Origin: Sphingobacteriia bacterium 28-36-52
GTDB lineage: Bacteria > Bacteroidota > Bacteroidia > Chitinophagales > Chitinophagaceae
DNA length: 64,000 bases
NCBI GenBank assembly: GCA_002281575.1
Contig: NCGN01000003.1
Span: 293,819 to 357,818 of the forward strand
Direction of reading: 5' to 3'
Shown here: piece after piece, positions 34,027-43,193 of the stretch
Layout of the letters: every line of letters begins with the position of its first letter
Numbering within the stretch: position 1 is the first letter of the stretch
The notes under the pieces: generated by a model
What the model was told of the DNA's origin: nothing
The model's database searches: none
What the model saw: only the letters and a program-made list of their open reading frames with translations
Position numbers and translations under genes: made by a program

Positions 34027-37000
34027 ATGACAAATAAGGGAGAACAACATGCTTACTTTGATGGGGTTTATCAATCCTTAAACTTGGCACAAAAAGCTGC
34101 AGTTGATGCAATTGAAGGACCGGTTATGGTTATTGCCGGTCCAGGTACTGGTAAAACACAGATTCTAAGTGCAAGAATTGGTAAAATTTTATTGGAAACA
34201 GATGCCAATCCAGAAAATATTTTATGCTTAACGTATACAGATGCTGGAGCAGTTGCAATGCGCAAAAGACTATTGCGTTTTATAGGTCCAGATGCATACA
34301 AAGTGAATATTCATACATTCCATTCATTTTGCAATGATGTAATTCAAGACAATCTTTCTTTGTTTGAAAAAACAAAGCTAGATCCCATTTCAGAATTAGA
34401 GAGTATTGAAATATTTAAACAGTTAATTGATGGCTTCCCTAAAAATCATCCACTAAAAAGGTATCGTGGAGATGTTTATTTTGAAATAAACAATTTAAAG
34501 AATTTGTTCAGCAATATGAAAAAAGAGGGTTGGACAGCTGAATACATAAACAAAGCAATAGATACGTTTTTAAAAGAAATTCCAACCAGAGATGAATTTA
34601 TTTATCAAAGGGCGTATAAGCAATTCAAAAAAGGAGATCTAAAACAAACACAAATTGATTTAGTTACAGAGCGAATGGAAAAGCTAAGCGCTGCTGTAAA
34701 TGAGTTCAATCGTTTTAAAGAGCTCATGAAAAAAAGAAACCGATACGATTTTGATGATATGATTATTTGGGTATTAGATGCCTTCAAGGAAAATAAATTA
34801 TTATTGGCGAAATACCAGGAACAGTTTCAATATATTTTAGTAGATGAGTATCAAGATACAAGTGGAACACAAAACCATTTAGTAGAAATGCTAATTAGCT
34901 ATTGGGACCATCCGAATATTTTTGTAGTAGGTGATGATGACCAAAGTATTTATCGGTTCCAAGGAGCTAATATTGAAAACATGGAAAAGTTTGCTGATGC
35001 TTACAGCAAAGAAATTCAAACGGTCATCTTAACTGAAAATTATCGTTCTACCCAACCTATATTAAATGTAGCTAAAAGCTTGATTGATCGGAATAATGAA
35101 AGGCTAGTCAAAAAAATTCCAGGATTAAGTAAAGATTTAATTGCTTCAAATAAAAAAATAAACGCATTAACTAATCCTCCTACTCTTACTGCTTTTGAAT
35201 CGGAGCAACAAGAAATGATTGGTATTACCATTGCAGTTGAAAAACTACTACTACAAGGTATTGAGCCTGGTAAGATTGGTATCATTTATAAAGAAAATAA
35301 ATACGGAGAATCACTTAGTAATTATTTCAAACTGAAACAGATACCTGTTTACAGTAAAAGAAGTTTAAATATTCTAGACTTACCACTGGCTAAAAAAATC
35401 ACCCTGATTTTAAAATACTTAGCAGCAGAACACGACACCCCTTTTGGTGGCGATGAAATGTTGTTTGAAATTTTACATTTTAACTGGTTTGGCATACCCC
35501 CAATTGAAATTGCTAAACTTACAGCTACAGTTGCAGATAAAAGATTTGGCAACGACAAAACCAATCTTAGAAGATATATTGTAGAAATAGCCAATCAACC
35601 GGCTAAAGATTTATTTAGCGTTCCTATTATTGGATTACAAAAAGCAATTAATAGTTTAGAAAAATTAATTGGAGATGTTCCGAATGTAACATTACCTACG
35701 CTATTCGAAAATATCATTCGCGAAACAGGTGTATTGAGTTACATCATGCAACACCACGAAAAGCATTGGTTACTTCAAGAGTTAACAGGACTATTCAATT
35801 TTTTAAAAGAAGAAACCAGTAGAAATCCTTCTCTGGATTTAGCAGAATTGATTACTGCTATTGAACTCATGGAAAAAGAAGGAATTATACTTCCGCTTAT
35901 TCAAGTAAGTGGAAGTGATAAAGGTGTAAACTTACTTACTACACATGGTTCAAAAGGACTGGAATTTGAATATGTTTTCTTAGCGGGATGTAACGCAGCT
36001 TATTGGGAAAAGAAGAGAAAACCAGGCGGTGGCTATTCAATGCCAGACACTATGTTTACTTCTCAACCTGTTTTTAGCGAAGAGGAAGAACTAAGAAGAT
36101 TATTTTATGTAGCACTTACAAGAGCCGAAAAGTTCTTGCATATTTCATACAGTAATTTCAAAACAGATGGTAAACCACTTGAACCTTCGATGTTTATAGC
36201 AGAAATACAAGAAGCTTATGCGTTAACACTTAACAAAGAAGTGCTAAGCAGAGATTCGATCAGTGAATTTGCTGTTTTACAATACCAAGAAACCATTGTT
36301 CCACAAATTGAAAAAATTGAAGCCAATTTTATTGAAAGGGTGCTAGAGAAATTTGTGATGAATGTTACTGCTTTAAATAATTACCTGAAATGTCCATTGC
36401 AATTTTATTTCAATAATTTAGTTAGGGTTCCATCAGGAAAATCGGAATCAACCGAATTTGGGTCAGCAGTACACCACGCATTACAAAGATTTTTCCAACT
36501 GATGCAAGAAAACAACCAATTTCCTAATAAACAACAATTGATTGAAGATTTTGAATGGTACATGAAACGTCATAGAGAAAATTTTACAAAAGAGCAATTC
36601 AATAGAAGAATGGAATATGGTGGAGAGGTATTGAGTAACTATTATAATACCTATCTAAACGAATGGAACAAAGTAGTTGTAATTGAACGGACAATTAAAA
36701 ATGTTATAGTGAATGGAGTTCCATTGAAAGGAAAGCTAGATAAACTGGAGTTTAATGGGAAAATGGTAAATGTAGTAGATTATAAAACGGGAGATGTTGA
36801 AAAAGCAAAAGAAAAACTTTTAGGTCCTAACGAAAAACAGCCAGATGGAGGTGATTATTGGAGACAAGCAGTATTTTATAAAATATTAGTAGACAATTAT
36901 GATCAAAAAGCCTGGCAGGTTATAAGCAGTGAGTTCGATTTTGTTGAGCCAGATAATAAGAAAAACTACAGGAAAGAAAAAATTCTAATTACAGATGCAG

Positions 37001-37182
37001 ATATTGCAACTGTAAAAAATCAAATTAGTACTGTTTGGCAAAAAATACAAAACCACGAATTTTATACTGGCTGTGGTAAAGAGGAATGTCATTGGTGTAA
37101 GTTTGTAAAGAACAATGACTTAAATGTGTCTATTGCAGAAATATTGCCAGATGATGAAGAAAATAACACAGAAGAATTTTAA
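34027..37182 (+). CDS. UvrD/Rep helicase fused to PD-(D/E)XK nuclease with Fe-S cysteines
   Basis: A 1051-residue superfamily 1 helicase: Walker A AGPGTGKT (37-44), LVDEYQDTSG (motif II), GDDDQSIYRFQGA (III), THGSKGLEFEYVFLAGC (V) and YVALTRAEKFLHI (VI). The C-terminal part is a RecB/AddB-type nuclease with GSAVHHALQRF and VVDYKTGD. Cys789, Cys1016, Cys1021 and Cys1024 bracket it like the 4Fe-4S staple of AddB. It probably resects or repairs double-strand ends. It is followed by a lipoprotein gene 8 bases later. Confidence 0.92.
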   Translation: MTNKGEQHAYFDGVYQSLNLAQKAAVDAIEGPVMVIAGPGTGKTQILSARIGKILLETDANPENILCLTYTDAGAVAMRKRLLRFIGPDAYKVNIHTFHSFCNDVIQDNLSLFEKTKLDPISELESIEIFKQLIDGFPKNHPLKRYRGDVYFEINNLKNLFSNMKKEGWTAEYINKAIDTFLKEIPTRDEFIYQRAYKQFKKGDLKQTQIDLVTERMEKLSAAVNEFNRFKELMKKRNRYDFDDMIIWVLDAFKENKLLLAKYQEQFQYILVDEYQDTSGTQNHLVEMLISYWDHPNIFVVGDDDQSIYRFQGANIENMEKFADAYSKEIQTVILTENYRSTQPILNVAKSLIDRNNERLVKKIPGLSKDLIASNKKINALTNPPTLTAFESEQQEMIGITIAVEKLLLQGIEPGKIGIIYKENKYGESLSNYFKLKQIPVYSKRSLNILDLPLAKKITLILKYLAAEHDTPFGGDEMLFEILHFNWFGIPPIEIAKLTATVADKRFGNDKTNLRRYIVEIANQPAKDLFSVPIIGLQKAINSLEKLIGDVPNVTLPTLFENIIRETGVLSYIMQHHEKHWLLQELTGLFNFLKEETSRNPSLDLAELITAIELMEKEGIILPLIQVSGSDKGVNLLTTHGSKGLEFEYVFLAGCNAAYWEKKRKPGGGYSMPDTMFTSQPVFSEEEELRRLFYVALTRAEKFLHISYSNFKTDGKPLEPSMFIAEIQEAYALTLNKEVLSRDSISEFAVLQYQETIVPQIEKIEANFIERVLEKFVMNVTALNNYLKCPLQFYFNNLVRVPSGKSESTEFGSAVHHALQRFFQLMQENNQFPNKQQLIEDFEWYMKRHRENFTKEQFNRRMEYGGEVLSNYYNTYLNEWNKVVVIERTIKNVIVNGVPLKGKLDKLEFNGKMVNVVDYKTGDVEKAKEKLLGPNEKQPDGGDYWRQAVFYKILVDNYDQKAWQVISSEFDFVEPDNKKNYRKEKILITDADIATVKNQISTVWQKIQNHEFYTGCGKEECHWCKFVKNNDLNVSIAEILPDDEENNTEEF

Positions 37183-37190
37183 TTGATTTT

Positions 37191-38594
37191 ATGAAAAGAA
37201 ATAAAGAAAGAACTGAATTGATTATAGTATGCTTATTGATGAATATCTTTTTATTCTCTTCCTGTGCAAATATAATTCCCCCGAGTGGAGGTGATAGAGA
37301 TAGTTTACCACCAGTTTTGGTTGGTGCATTACCTAAAGACTCAGCAGTAAATGTTTTTCCAAAACTAATCACTTTAACTTTTGATGAATTTGTAACGCTT
37401 CAAGATATCAACACCAATTTGATTGTTTCACCTACAATTAAAAATTTTCCAAGCGTAGACAACAAACTTAGAAACGTAACCATTAAATTCAAGGACAGCT
37501 TAGAAGCGAATACTACTTATTCCCTCAATTTTGGAAATTCTATTAAAGATGTTAATGAAGGCAATATTTTAAAAGATTTTAGGTACGTATTCTCAACCGG
37601 AAATTCAATTGACGATTTTACTTACACTGGCAAAGTATTGCTTGCAGAGAAAGGAAGTGTAGACTCTACGCTAATTGTAATTCTGCACAATAATACCAGC
37701 GATACGGCTATTTTTAAGAATAGACCGCGTTACTACACTAAAATAAATGGGAAGGGCAATTTTGAGTTTAAGAACTTATCGGGCGGGTATTACTCTGTTT
37801 ATGTTTTACCCAATGATTTTTCTAAGAAATACGATGATAGCACCAAATTGTTTGCGTTTAAATCGGCACCCTTATTAGTAAATGGTACCAATATAAATGA
37901 TACCCTTTATGCCTTTGAAGCATATAAAAGAAAGGCGGTTGGTTCATCGGTATCCGCCGCTAATACTGCAAGTAGCAAAACAGAAAATCGTTTACGATAT
38001 ACCAATAGTTTAGACAATGGATCACAAGACTTATTGTCACCTTTTCAATTACGCTTTTTAAAGCCTTTGAAATCATTTGATAGTAGTCAAATTCTTTTTG
38101 CCGATTCTAATTACATTGCTTTAAAAGGAGTTAGCATTTCTTTGGATACAAGTAATACCATTTTATCTTTCAATTATCCTTGGAAAGAGCAGACCCAATT
38201 CAGAATTATCCTCCCTAAAGATGCTTTTAAAGACACCAGTGGTATAGGTTTAGCAAAATCAGATACTTTACGATTTGCAACAAAAAAAGAAACAGAATAC
38301 GGAAGCATCAGATTAAGATTCAGCAATTTAAATTTGGGTAAAAACCCTGTTTTACAATTTGTGCAATCAGACAAAATGGTTGAATCAATTCCACTCAAAT
38401 CTTTGGAATTGGTTAGAAAACTTTATAGGGCAGGGAGTTATGATTTACGCATTTTATACGATACCAACCAAAATGGCATTTGGGATACTGGCATTTTTGG
38501 AAAAATGAAGAAACAGCCAGAAACCGTTCAATTAATTTCTAAACCATTAGTAATTAGGGGTAATTGGGACAATGAAGTAAATATTACTTGGTAA
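37191..38594 (+). CDS. Ig-like domain lipoprotein
   Basis: A 467-residue envelope protein. A lipoprotein signal ends in LFSSC-AN, with Cys25 or so as the lipidated residue. Residues 40-135 form a bacterial Ig-like (SbsA-type) domain (PPVLVGALPKDSAVNVFPKLITLTFDEFV, given for position). A middle region with beta repeats follows, then a C-terminal section ending in DLRILYDTNQNGIWDTG. Such proteins are widespread in Bacteroidetes and probably sit in the outer membrane. Function unknown. Confidence 0.8.
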   Translation: MKRNKERTELIIVCLLMNIFLFSSCANIIPPSGGDRDSLPPVLVGALPKDSAVNVFPKLITLTFDEFVTLQDINTNLIVSPTIKNFPSVDNKLRNVTIKFKDSLEANTTYSLNFGNSIKDVNEGNILKDFRYVFSTGNSIDDFTYTGKVLLAEKGSVDSTLIVILHNNTSDTAIFKNRPRYYTKINGKGNFEFKNLSGGYYSVYVLPNDFSKKYDDSTKLFAFKSAPLLVNGTNINDTLYAFEAYKRKAVGSSVSAANTASSKTENRLRYTNSLDNGSQDLLSPFQLRFLKPLKSFDSSQILFADSNYIALKGVSISLDTSNTILSFNYPWKEQTQFRIILPKDAFKDTSGIGLAKSDTLRFATKKETEYGSIRLRFSNLNLGKNPVLQFVQSDKMVESIPLKSLELVRKLYRAGSYDLRILYDTNQNGIWDTGIFGKMKKQPETVQLISKPLVIRGNWDNEVNITW

Positions 38595-38597
38595 TTG

Positions 38598-39458
38598 CTA
38601 TTTTTCGTATTGGTAAAACCCAATTTTAGTTTTTACTCCTAATAAACCTTGCTCAATTTTATCTTTCTGAATTGATGCTGGCTTTAATCGAAGTGGCTTT
38701 CCTAGATCTTCCCATACAATAGTACTAACACTGTAATTAATATCTAGTCCAATTAAATCCATTAGTTTAAAAGGTCCCATTTTAAACCCTATTGACGCTA
38801 AAACAGCATCAACTTGTTCTATTGTTGCCTTACCAGTTTGAACTAAATGCATCGCTTCTAAATAATAAGGTCTGGCTACCCTATTAACAATGAATCCAGG
38901 TGAATCTTTACAAATTACCGGTGCTTTTTGCATGAACAATGCCAAATCAGTGATTTGTTGAACAATGGCTGGGCTGGTGTACTTCCCTTTAATAACTTCT
39001 ACCAACTTCATTATTGGAGCAGGATTAAAAAAATGCATCCCTACCAGCTGAACCGGATAAGCAATTGATTCAGCAATCAAATCAATGGAAATGGAAGAGG
39101 TATTAGACGCTACAATGAGTTGAGGTCCATTTATGGTAAATAGTTGATTAAATAATCCAACTTTAGCCTCTTTATTTTCAATGATGGCTTCAATAACTAA
39201 TTCACCTTTGCATTCATTTATATCACTAGTATAATGAATATTTGAAATAGCATCTTTAAAAGCTTCAGTACCTATTTTTCCTTTTTCTAGAAATTTTTGG
39301 AGACTTTTTGCCATAGACTCAGCAGCTCTAACCAACATGGATTCATTTAAATCAAATTGTATCACTTTAAATCCAGCAGTTGCAGCAACCTGAGCAATAC
39401 CACTTCCCATAGTACCTGCACCACAAACAATAATTGTATGAATGGTATTATTTGCCAT
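38598..39458 (-). CDS. 3-hydroxyacyl-CoA dehydrogenase (PaaH/Hbd-like)
   Basis: Oxidises a 3-hydroxyacyl-CoA to the 3-oxo form with NAD. The 286 residues carry GAGTMGSGIAQVAATAG (NAD fold, residues 12-28), SNTSSISI, the catalytic HFFNPAPIMKLVEVI, and DSPGFIVNRVARPY. Length matches single-domain Hbd/PaaH. It is distant from the paa operon, but could provide the PaaH step of phenylacetate breakdown or act in butyrate-type metabolism; sequence alone does not decide. It converges with the lipoprotein gene with 3 bases between the stops. Confidence 0.88.
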   Translation of the reverse strand: MANNTIHTIIVCGAGTMGSGIAQVAATAGFKVIQFDLNESMLVRAAESMAKSLQKFLEKGKIGTEAFKDAISNIHYTSDINECKGELVIEAIIENKEAKVGLFNQLFTINGPQLIVASNTSSISIDLIAESIAYPVQLVGMHFFNPAPIMKLVEVIKGKYTSPAIVQQITDLALFMQKAPVICKDSPGFIVNRVARPYYLEAMHLVQTGKATIEQVDAVLASIGFKMGPFKLMDLIGLDINYSVSTIVWEDLGKPLRLKPASIQKDKIEQGLLGVKTKIGFYQYEK

Positions 39459-39527
39459 AGTAATGCAAGATACTTACATCTTATCCACTAGCGCTTAAGA
39501 AGCAACAATTTTAGTAGATTTTGGTGG

Positions 39528-39535
39528 TAATTTTA
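39528..39535 (+). promoter_or_regulatory. -7-like box of merR
   Basis: TAATTTTA, one mismatch from TAnnTTTG, ends 4 bases before the ATG at 39540. Confidence 0.3.
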
Positions 39536-39539
39536 ACCC

Positions 39540-40265
39540 ATGGGAAATCCATTACAACAATTGGACCTTTTTGGAATGCCAGTAGGCATTACCCCAAAAC
39601 CTAAGAAACAGGCTGTAAAAAAACCAGTAGAATCGGCCCAACCGAATCTACCGACTGCTTCAGAACCATTTGCAAATAATGAACCAATTACTAGTATTGA
39701 ACCCATTGCAATTAGTGAAATTGTAACAGAGGAGCCGGTAGTTTATGCAAGCAACCAAATTGTTGTTAAAGTAAAAAGCGAAAAGGCAAACAAAATACCC
39801 GCTGTTGTTTCATTGGAACCAGCTGTTACAACAAAAGTTAAACTATCAGATAAAATAAAGGAAGTAGGAAAAAGAGGAAGAAAATCTTTTAAAGAAATGG
39901 ATGCAGTAGCAGACCTAATAGAAATTCCTACAGAAGATGTTTTAAAGCAGAAGTTATATTACTCCATTAGCGAAGTTGCATCTTGGTTTAAAGTAAACAC
40001 TTCATTATTGCGTTACTGGGAAAATGAATTTGATATTTTACAACCGAGAAAAACAAGAAAAGGAGATCGCCTATTTAGAGTAGAAGATATTAAAAACCTT
40101 CAGCTCATTTATTTACTTTTAAGGCAAAGAAAATTTTCTATTGAAGGTGCTAAAAGTTATTTGAAAAATAATAAGAATAAAATTGATACAGAAACACAGT
40201 TGGTTCAGTCACTAACCAAGTTCAAGCAATTCTTATTAGAATTAAAGTCTTCCTTATCCAATTGA
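39540..40265 (+). CDS. MerR-family transcriptional regulator
   Basis: A 241-residue regulator. Residues 1-135 are low-complexity and probably disordered. Residues 138-210 form a MerR helix-turn-helix (YYSISEVASWFKVNTSLLRYWENEF, then RLFRVEDIKNLQLIYLLLRQRKFSIEGA). No metal-binding C-terminal cysteines are present. The long disordered N-terminus ahead of the DNA-binding domain is unusual, since most MerR proteins begin with the helix-turn-helix. Target genes are unknown. Its end overlaps that of the convergent mscS gene by 12 bases. Confidence 0.87.
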   Translation: MGNPLQQLDLFGMPVGITPKPKKQAVKKPVESAQPNLPTASEPFANNEPITSIEPIAISEIVTEEPVVYASNQIVVKVKSEKANKIPAVVSLEPAVTTKVKLSDKIKEVGKRGRKSFKEMDAVADLIEIPTEDVLKQKLYYSISEVASWFKVNTSLLRYWENEFDILQPRKTRKGDRLFRVEDIKNLQLIYLLLRQRKFSIEGAKSYLKNNKNKIDTETQLVQSLTKFKQFLLELKSSLSN

Positions 40266-41351
40266 TTTGTTTGTTACTACTACATCTGTAGCAGCAGCTG
40301 CCATTTGAATTTTCAAGTCATCCATTAATGAAATGATCTTAAAAATGATATCCTGGCGTTGTTGAAGAAATGCGTCCATAGGTTGAGTAACCAAACTCAA
40401 GTATTCAATATTGATGATATGTGCATTCTTTCCCGTGTCTATTAAATAAACTGCAATCCCTGTAACGCCATTTAATAAAAGTATTGATCTTATTGACTCA
40501 ATAAGCTGAGATAACTGAGTGGTTGTGGCATCTAAACCAACTTCTATTCTTATTTCTGCTTTACGATGAGAGCGCAATGAAATATTATCAACAATTGTGT
40601 CTACCATTTGCTTATTGGGCACAGAGATATATGTTTTTTCAAGGGTTCTTATGCGAGTACTTCTCAGTCCTATTTTTTCAATAGTTCCTGAAAATCCATT
40701 TACTTTAACTAAGTCGCCAGTTATAAATGGTTTATCGAAGAAAATGATAAATGAGGCAATTAAATTTTCTAAACTTTCACGGGTGGCTAATGCTAGCGCC
40801 GCACCTACAATACTAAGTCCTGTTAATAAATTACTGATGTCTTGGTTAAAAGAAAAACGAAGAATTAGTAAAAGTCCAATTATGACCAAAATTGCTTTGA
40901 AAAAGTCTTTGAAAAAAATTATCAACTGATTGTCGGTCATATCAGCTGTTAAATTGGCTTTCTGTTCTAATACCAGTGCAATAAATTCAATAACCCTTAA
41001 TCCTAACCAAATAAATACACTTATTAATACTCCATCGGCTAATGCATCTAGAAACTCTTTCAATGAAATTCTATAGACCATCACATTTAATACTTCTGGA
41101 AAAGTCAATTGATCAATAGAAATAATTCCAATTAGGAGCAATAAAAAATAATCTAAAGGCTGTACTACTAAATTCAAAAAAGACTCTCTTGCAACATGTT
41201 TACCAGCCTTGCCAACTAATCTAAACATCAATTTGGCTAAATACTTTGATACAATCCGCTTTAAAATTAGAATAGCCAATATAACTAGTAAAACAGTTAG
41301 GTAACTTCTTACTGTATTGTTTAAAATTTCCTTTTCTAAAAATTGTTCCAT
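40254..41351 (-). CDS. MscS-type mechanosensitive channel
   Basis: A 365-residue inner-membrane channel. Four or five membrane helices end in the pore helix ALALATRESLENLIASFIIFFDKPF. The beta domain follows with GDLVKVNGFSGTIEKIGLRSTRIRTLEKTYISVPN (shown only to locate residues 205-240) and a cytoplasmic alpha/beta cage. It probably releases solutes on osmotic downshock. It is the last gene of the rsfS-ftsH run, 8 bases after lpxH. Confidence 0.92.
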   Translation of the reverse strand: MEQFLEKEILNNTVRSYLTVLLVILAILILKRIVSKYLAKLMFRLVGKAGKHVARESFLNLVVQPLDYFLLLLIGIISIDQLTFPEVLNVMVYRISLKEFLDALADGVLISVFIWLGLRVIEFIALVLEQKANLTADMTDNQLIIFFKDFFKAILVIIGLLLILRFSFNQDISNLLTGLSIVGAALALATRESLENLIASFIIFFDKPFITGDLVKVNGFSGTIEKIGLRSTRIRTLEKTYISVPNKQMVDTIVDNISLRSHRKAEIRIEVGLDATTTQLSQLIESIRSILLLNGVTGIAVYLIDTGKNAHIINIEYLSLVTQPMDAFLQQRQDIIFKIISLMDDLKIQMAAAATDVVVTNKSIG

Positions 41352-41359
41352 AAATCAAA

Positions 41360-42124
41360 TTATGATTCAAATTTTTTTAACTGCATATTAGTCCCATCAA
41401 ATTCTGCGTAGGTAAAATTTTTAATCCAATCACCTAAATTAATATACCTACTTGTGTTAGTAAGTGGGAAATCAATGGGATAGTGGCGATGCCCAAAAAT
41501 AAAAAAATCAAAGTATTCTTTTTCAAGAACCTCTTTGCTATAAACAATTAGCCACTCTTGCTCAGCTCCTAAAAAATGATCATCAGATAAACCTGTTTTT
41601 TCTTTGCTCTTTCTACTAAAATAATTTGCCAACCCAATACCCCAATCAGGATGGAGTATGCTGAAGAGCCATTTACAAATAGGGTTTGTAAAAAATTTTT
41701 TTAGAAACTTATATCCTTGATCTCCCGGACCTAATCCATCACCATGACCAATCAATACTTTTTTATTGTTCCATATAAAAGTTTGTGGTTCATGATAAAC
41801 GGTAATATTCAATTCAGACTCAAAATATCCACTCATCCACATGTCATGGTTACCAGTAAAAACGATGATTGGTATTCCCGCATCACTTAACTCTGCTAAC
41901 TTCCCAAGTAAACGAGTATAGCCTTTGGGAACAGATTTTTTATACTCAAACCAAAAATCAAAAATGTCTCCAACTATAAATATTCCAGCGGCACTTTTTT
42001 TAATTGAATCTAAAAACAAGACCAATTTTTTCTCTCTAATTAAACTTGCAGCAGCATTAGGGGCTCCTAAATGAAAATCGGATAAAAAATAAATTTTATT
42101 GTCAGCACAGATATTATTAATCAT
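41360..42124 (-). CDS. lpxH: UDP-2,3-diacylglucosamine diphosphatase (LpxH-like)
   Basis: A metallophosphoesterase that makes lipid X for lipid A synthesis at the inner membrane. The metal-binding motifs are in order: FLSDFHLG, GDIFDFW, GNHDMW, GHGDGLG and GHRHYP. The 254 residues match the LpxH family. Its ATG overlaps the stop of the upstream gamma-glutamylcyclotransferase gene (ATGA), indicating coupling. Confidence 0.9.
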   Translation of the reverse strand: MINNICADNKIYFLSDFHLGAPNAAASLIREKKLVLFLDSIKKSAAGIFIVGDIFDFWFEYKKSVPKGYTRLLGKLAELSDAGIPIIVFTGNHDMWMSGYFESELNITVYHEPQTFIWNNKKVLIGHGDGLGPGDQGYKFLKKFFTNPICKWLFSILHPDWGIGLANYFSRKSKEKTGLSDDHFLGAEQEWLIVYSKEVLEKEYFDFFIFGHRHYPIDFPLTNTSRYINLGDWIKNFTYAEFDGTNMQLKKFES

Positions 42125-42567
42125 AGCTTTCCTTTTTGTTTCAGATAAGCCAGTAAATCACCTCCTTCAATTAATACTCCGCCTTCTACAGATCCATTGT
42201 ACCAATAAATCCAAGCTTGTTCTTGAACGTCATTTATTTGTACTGTTGTTAGAACTCTTTTATATAAGGGAATTTCATCTTCTTCTGCTTGCACACCTTC
42301 GTAATCATCTAATTGAGCAATAGCCCAAGAGCATTCAGCTGGTACTTTAATAGCATATAATTCTCCTTTAATTAAATGGTTGTCATTGGTAGGAACCCCA
42401 GCAGGAAATTCAGGTAATTGATACAATTTACCTTTTACATAAGCAGTCCCTAATAGAGTAAAGTACTTACTTATATAAGTATACGCAGGGTTGTTGAAGC
42501 CGCTTCTAAGCGAACCATACACAAATAAATTACGGCAAGCTAATTCCATGAAATTAATATTAATCAA
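42121..42567 (-). CDS. Gamma-glutamylcyclotransferase-like (GGCT/AIG2) protein
   Basis: A small 148-residue BtrG/GGCT-fold protein. NLFVYGSLRSGFNNPAY near the N-terminus is the substrate-loop signature. Catalytic Glu and the YEGVQAEEDEIPLYKR segment follow. It may break down gamma-glutamyl compounds. The start at 42567 overlaps the stop of the upstream LUD gene by 4 bases (ATGA), which supports it over the in-frame ATG at 42549. Confidence 0.85.
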   Translation of the reverse strand: MININFMELACRNLFVYGSLRSGFNNPAYTYISKYFTLLGTAYVKGKLYQLPEFPAGVPTNDNHLIKGELYAIKVPAECSWAIAQLDDYEGVQAEEDEIPLYKRVLTTVQINDVQEQAWIYWYNGSVEGGVLIEGGDLLAYLKQKGKL

Positions 42568-43193
42568 TCATCAGTTAAAAAGCAAAAAACTTCTTTAGGC
42601 CCATGAACTCCTACCACCAATGTTTTTTCTATATCTGCTGTTCTACTAGGCCCAGTAGCTAAACTTATCATTGATGGTATATTTGTTCCATACTTTTCGG
42701 TCATGCCCCGTAAAGCCTCATCAATACTATAAACCAATTGATTTGTTTTAGCTAAACAAATATGTATAGGCGCATATACACTGGTTGTTCTTCCACTTAC
42801 TGAAGCACTACTTAAAATCATACTACCTGTTCTTGCAACCAAGTATTCACACCCAGTAATAGATACATCACAACTGGAAATATCATTAGAAAAAGTTTTA
42901 TCAAACCCTTTTGCAACCAGCATTTCACAAAAAGCGGCTTCTTTACAAAAAACTTGCTCCCATTTACGAACCGATATCAATTGCAACAATTGTGAAGACA
43001 ACTCCTGTTCATTGGCACAGAAAGAGAATTTGCCTTGTAAGCCTGTAAAATGCTCAGCAAATTCTATCTCCAATTCTTTTATTGATGGTTGAAATAATTC
43101 AGCATTAGAGGCATTGGTCAAAAAGGGAACAGGCACTTTGGTAACAAGTGCCTGTTTGATATTTTTTAAAATTCTCTCTCTAGAAGTTGACAT
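42564..43193 (-). CDS. LUD-domain protein (LutC/YkgG-like)
   Basis: A 209-residue LUD-domain protein. Homologues join the iron-sulfur lactate oxidase LutABC, or act elsewhere with unknown roles. Segments CDVSITGCEYLVARTGSMILSS and THE-like SMISLATGPSRTADIEKTLVVGVHGPKE (positions 105-200) are typical. No LutA or LutB is present here. The ATG at 43193 overlaps the ftsH stop by one base (TAATG). Confidence 0.88.
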   Translation of the reverse strand: MSTSRERILKNIKQALVTKVPVPFLTNASNAELFQPSIKELEIEFAEHFTGLQGKFSFCANEQELSSQLLQLISVRKWEQVFCKEAAFCEMLVAKGFDKTFSNDISSCDVSITGCEYLVARTGSMILSSASVSGRTTSVYAPIHICLAKTNQLVYSIDEALRGMTEKYGTNIPSMISLATGPSRTADIEKTLVVGVHGPKEVFCFLTDD

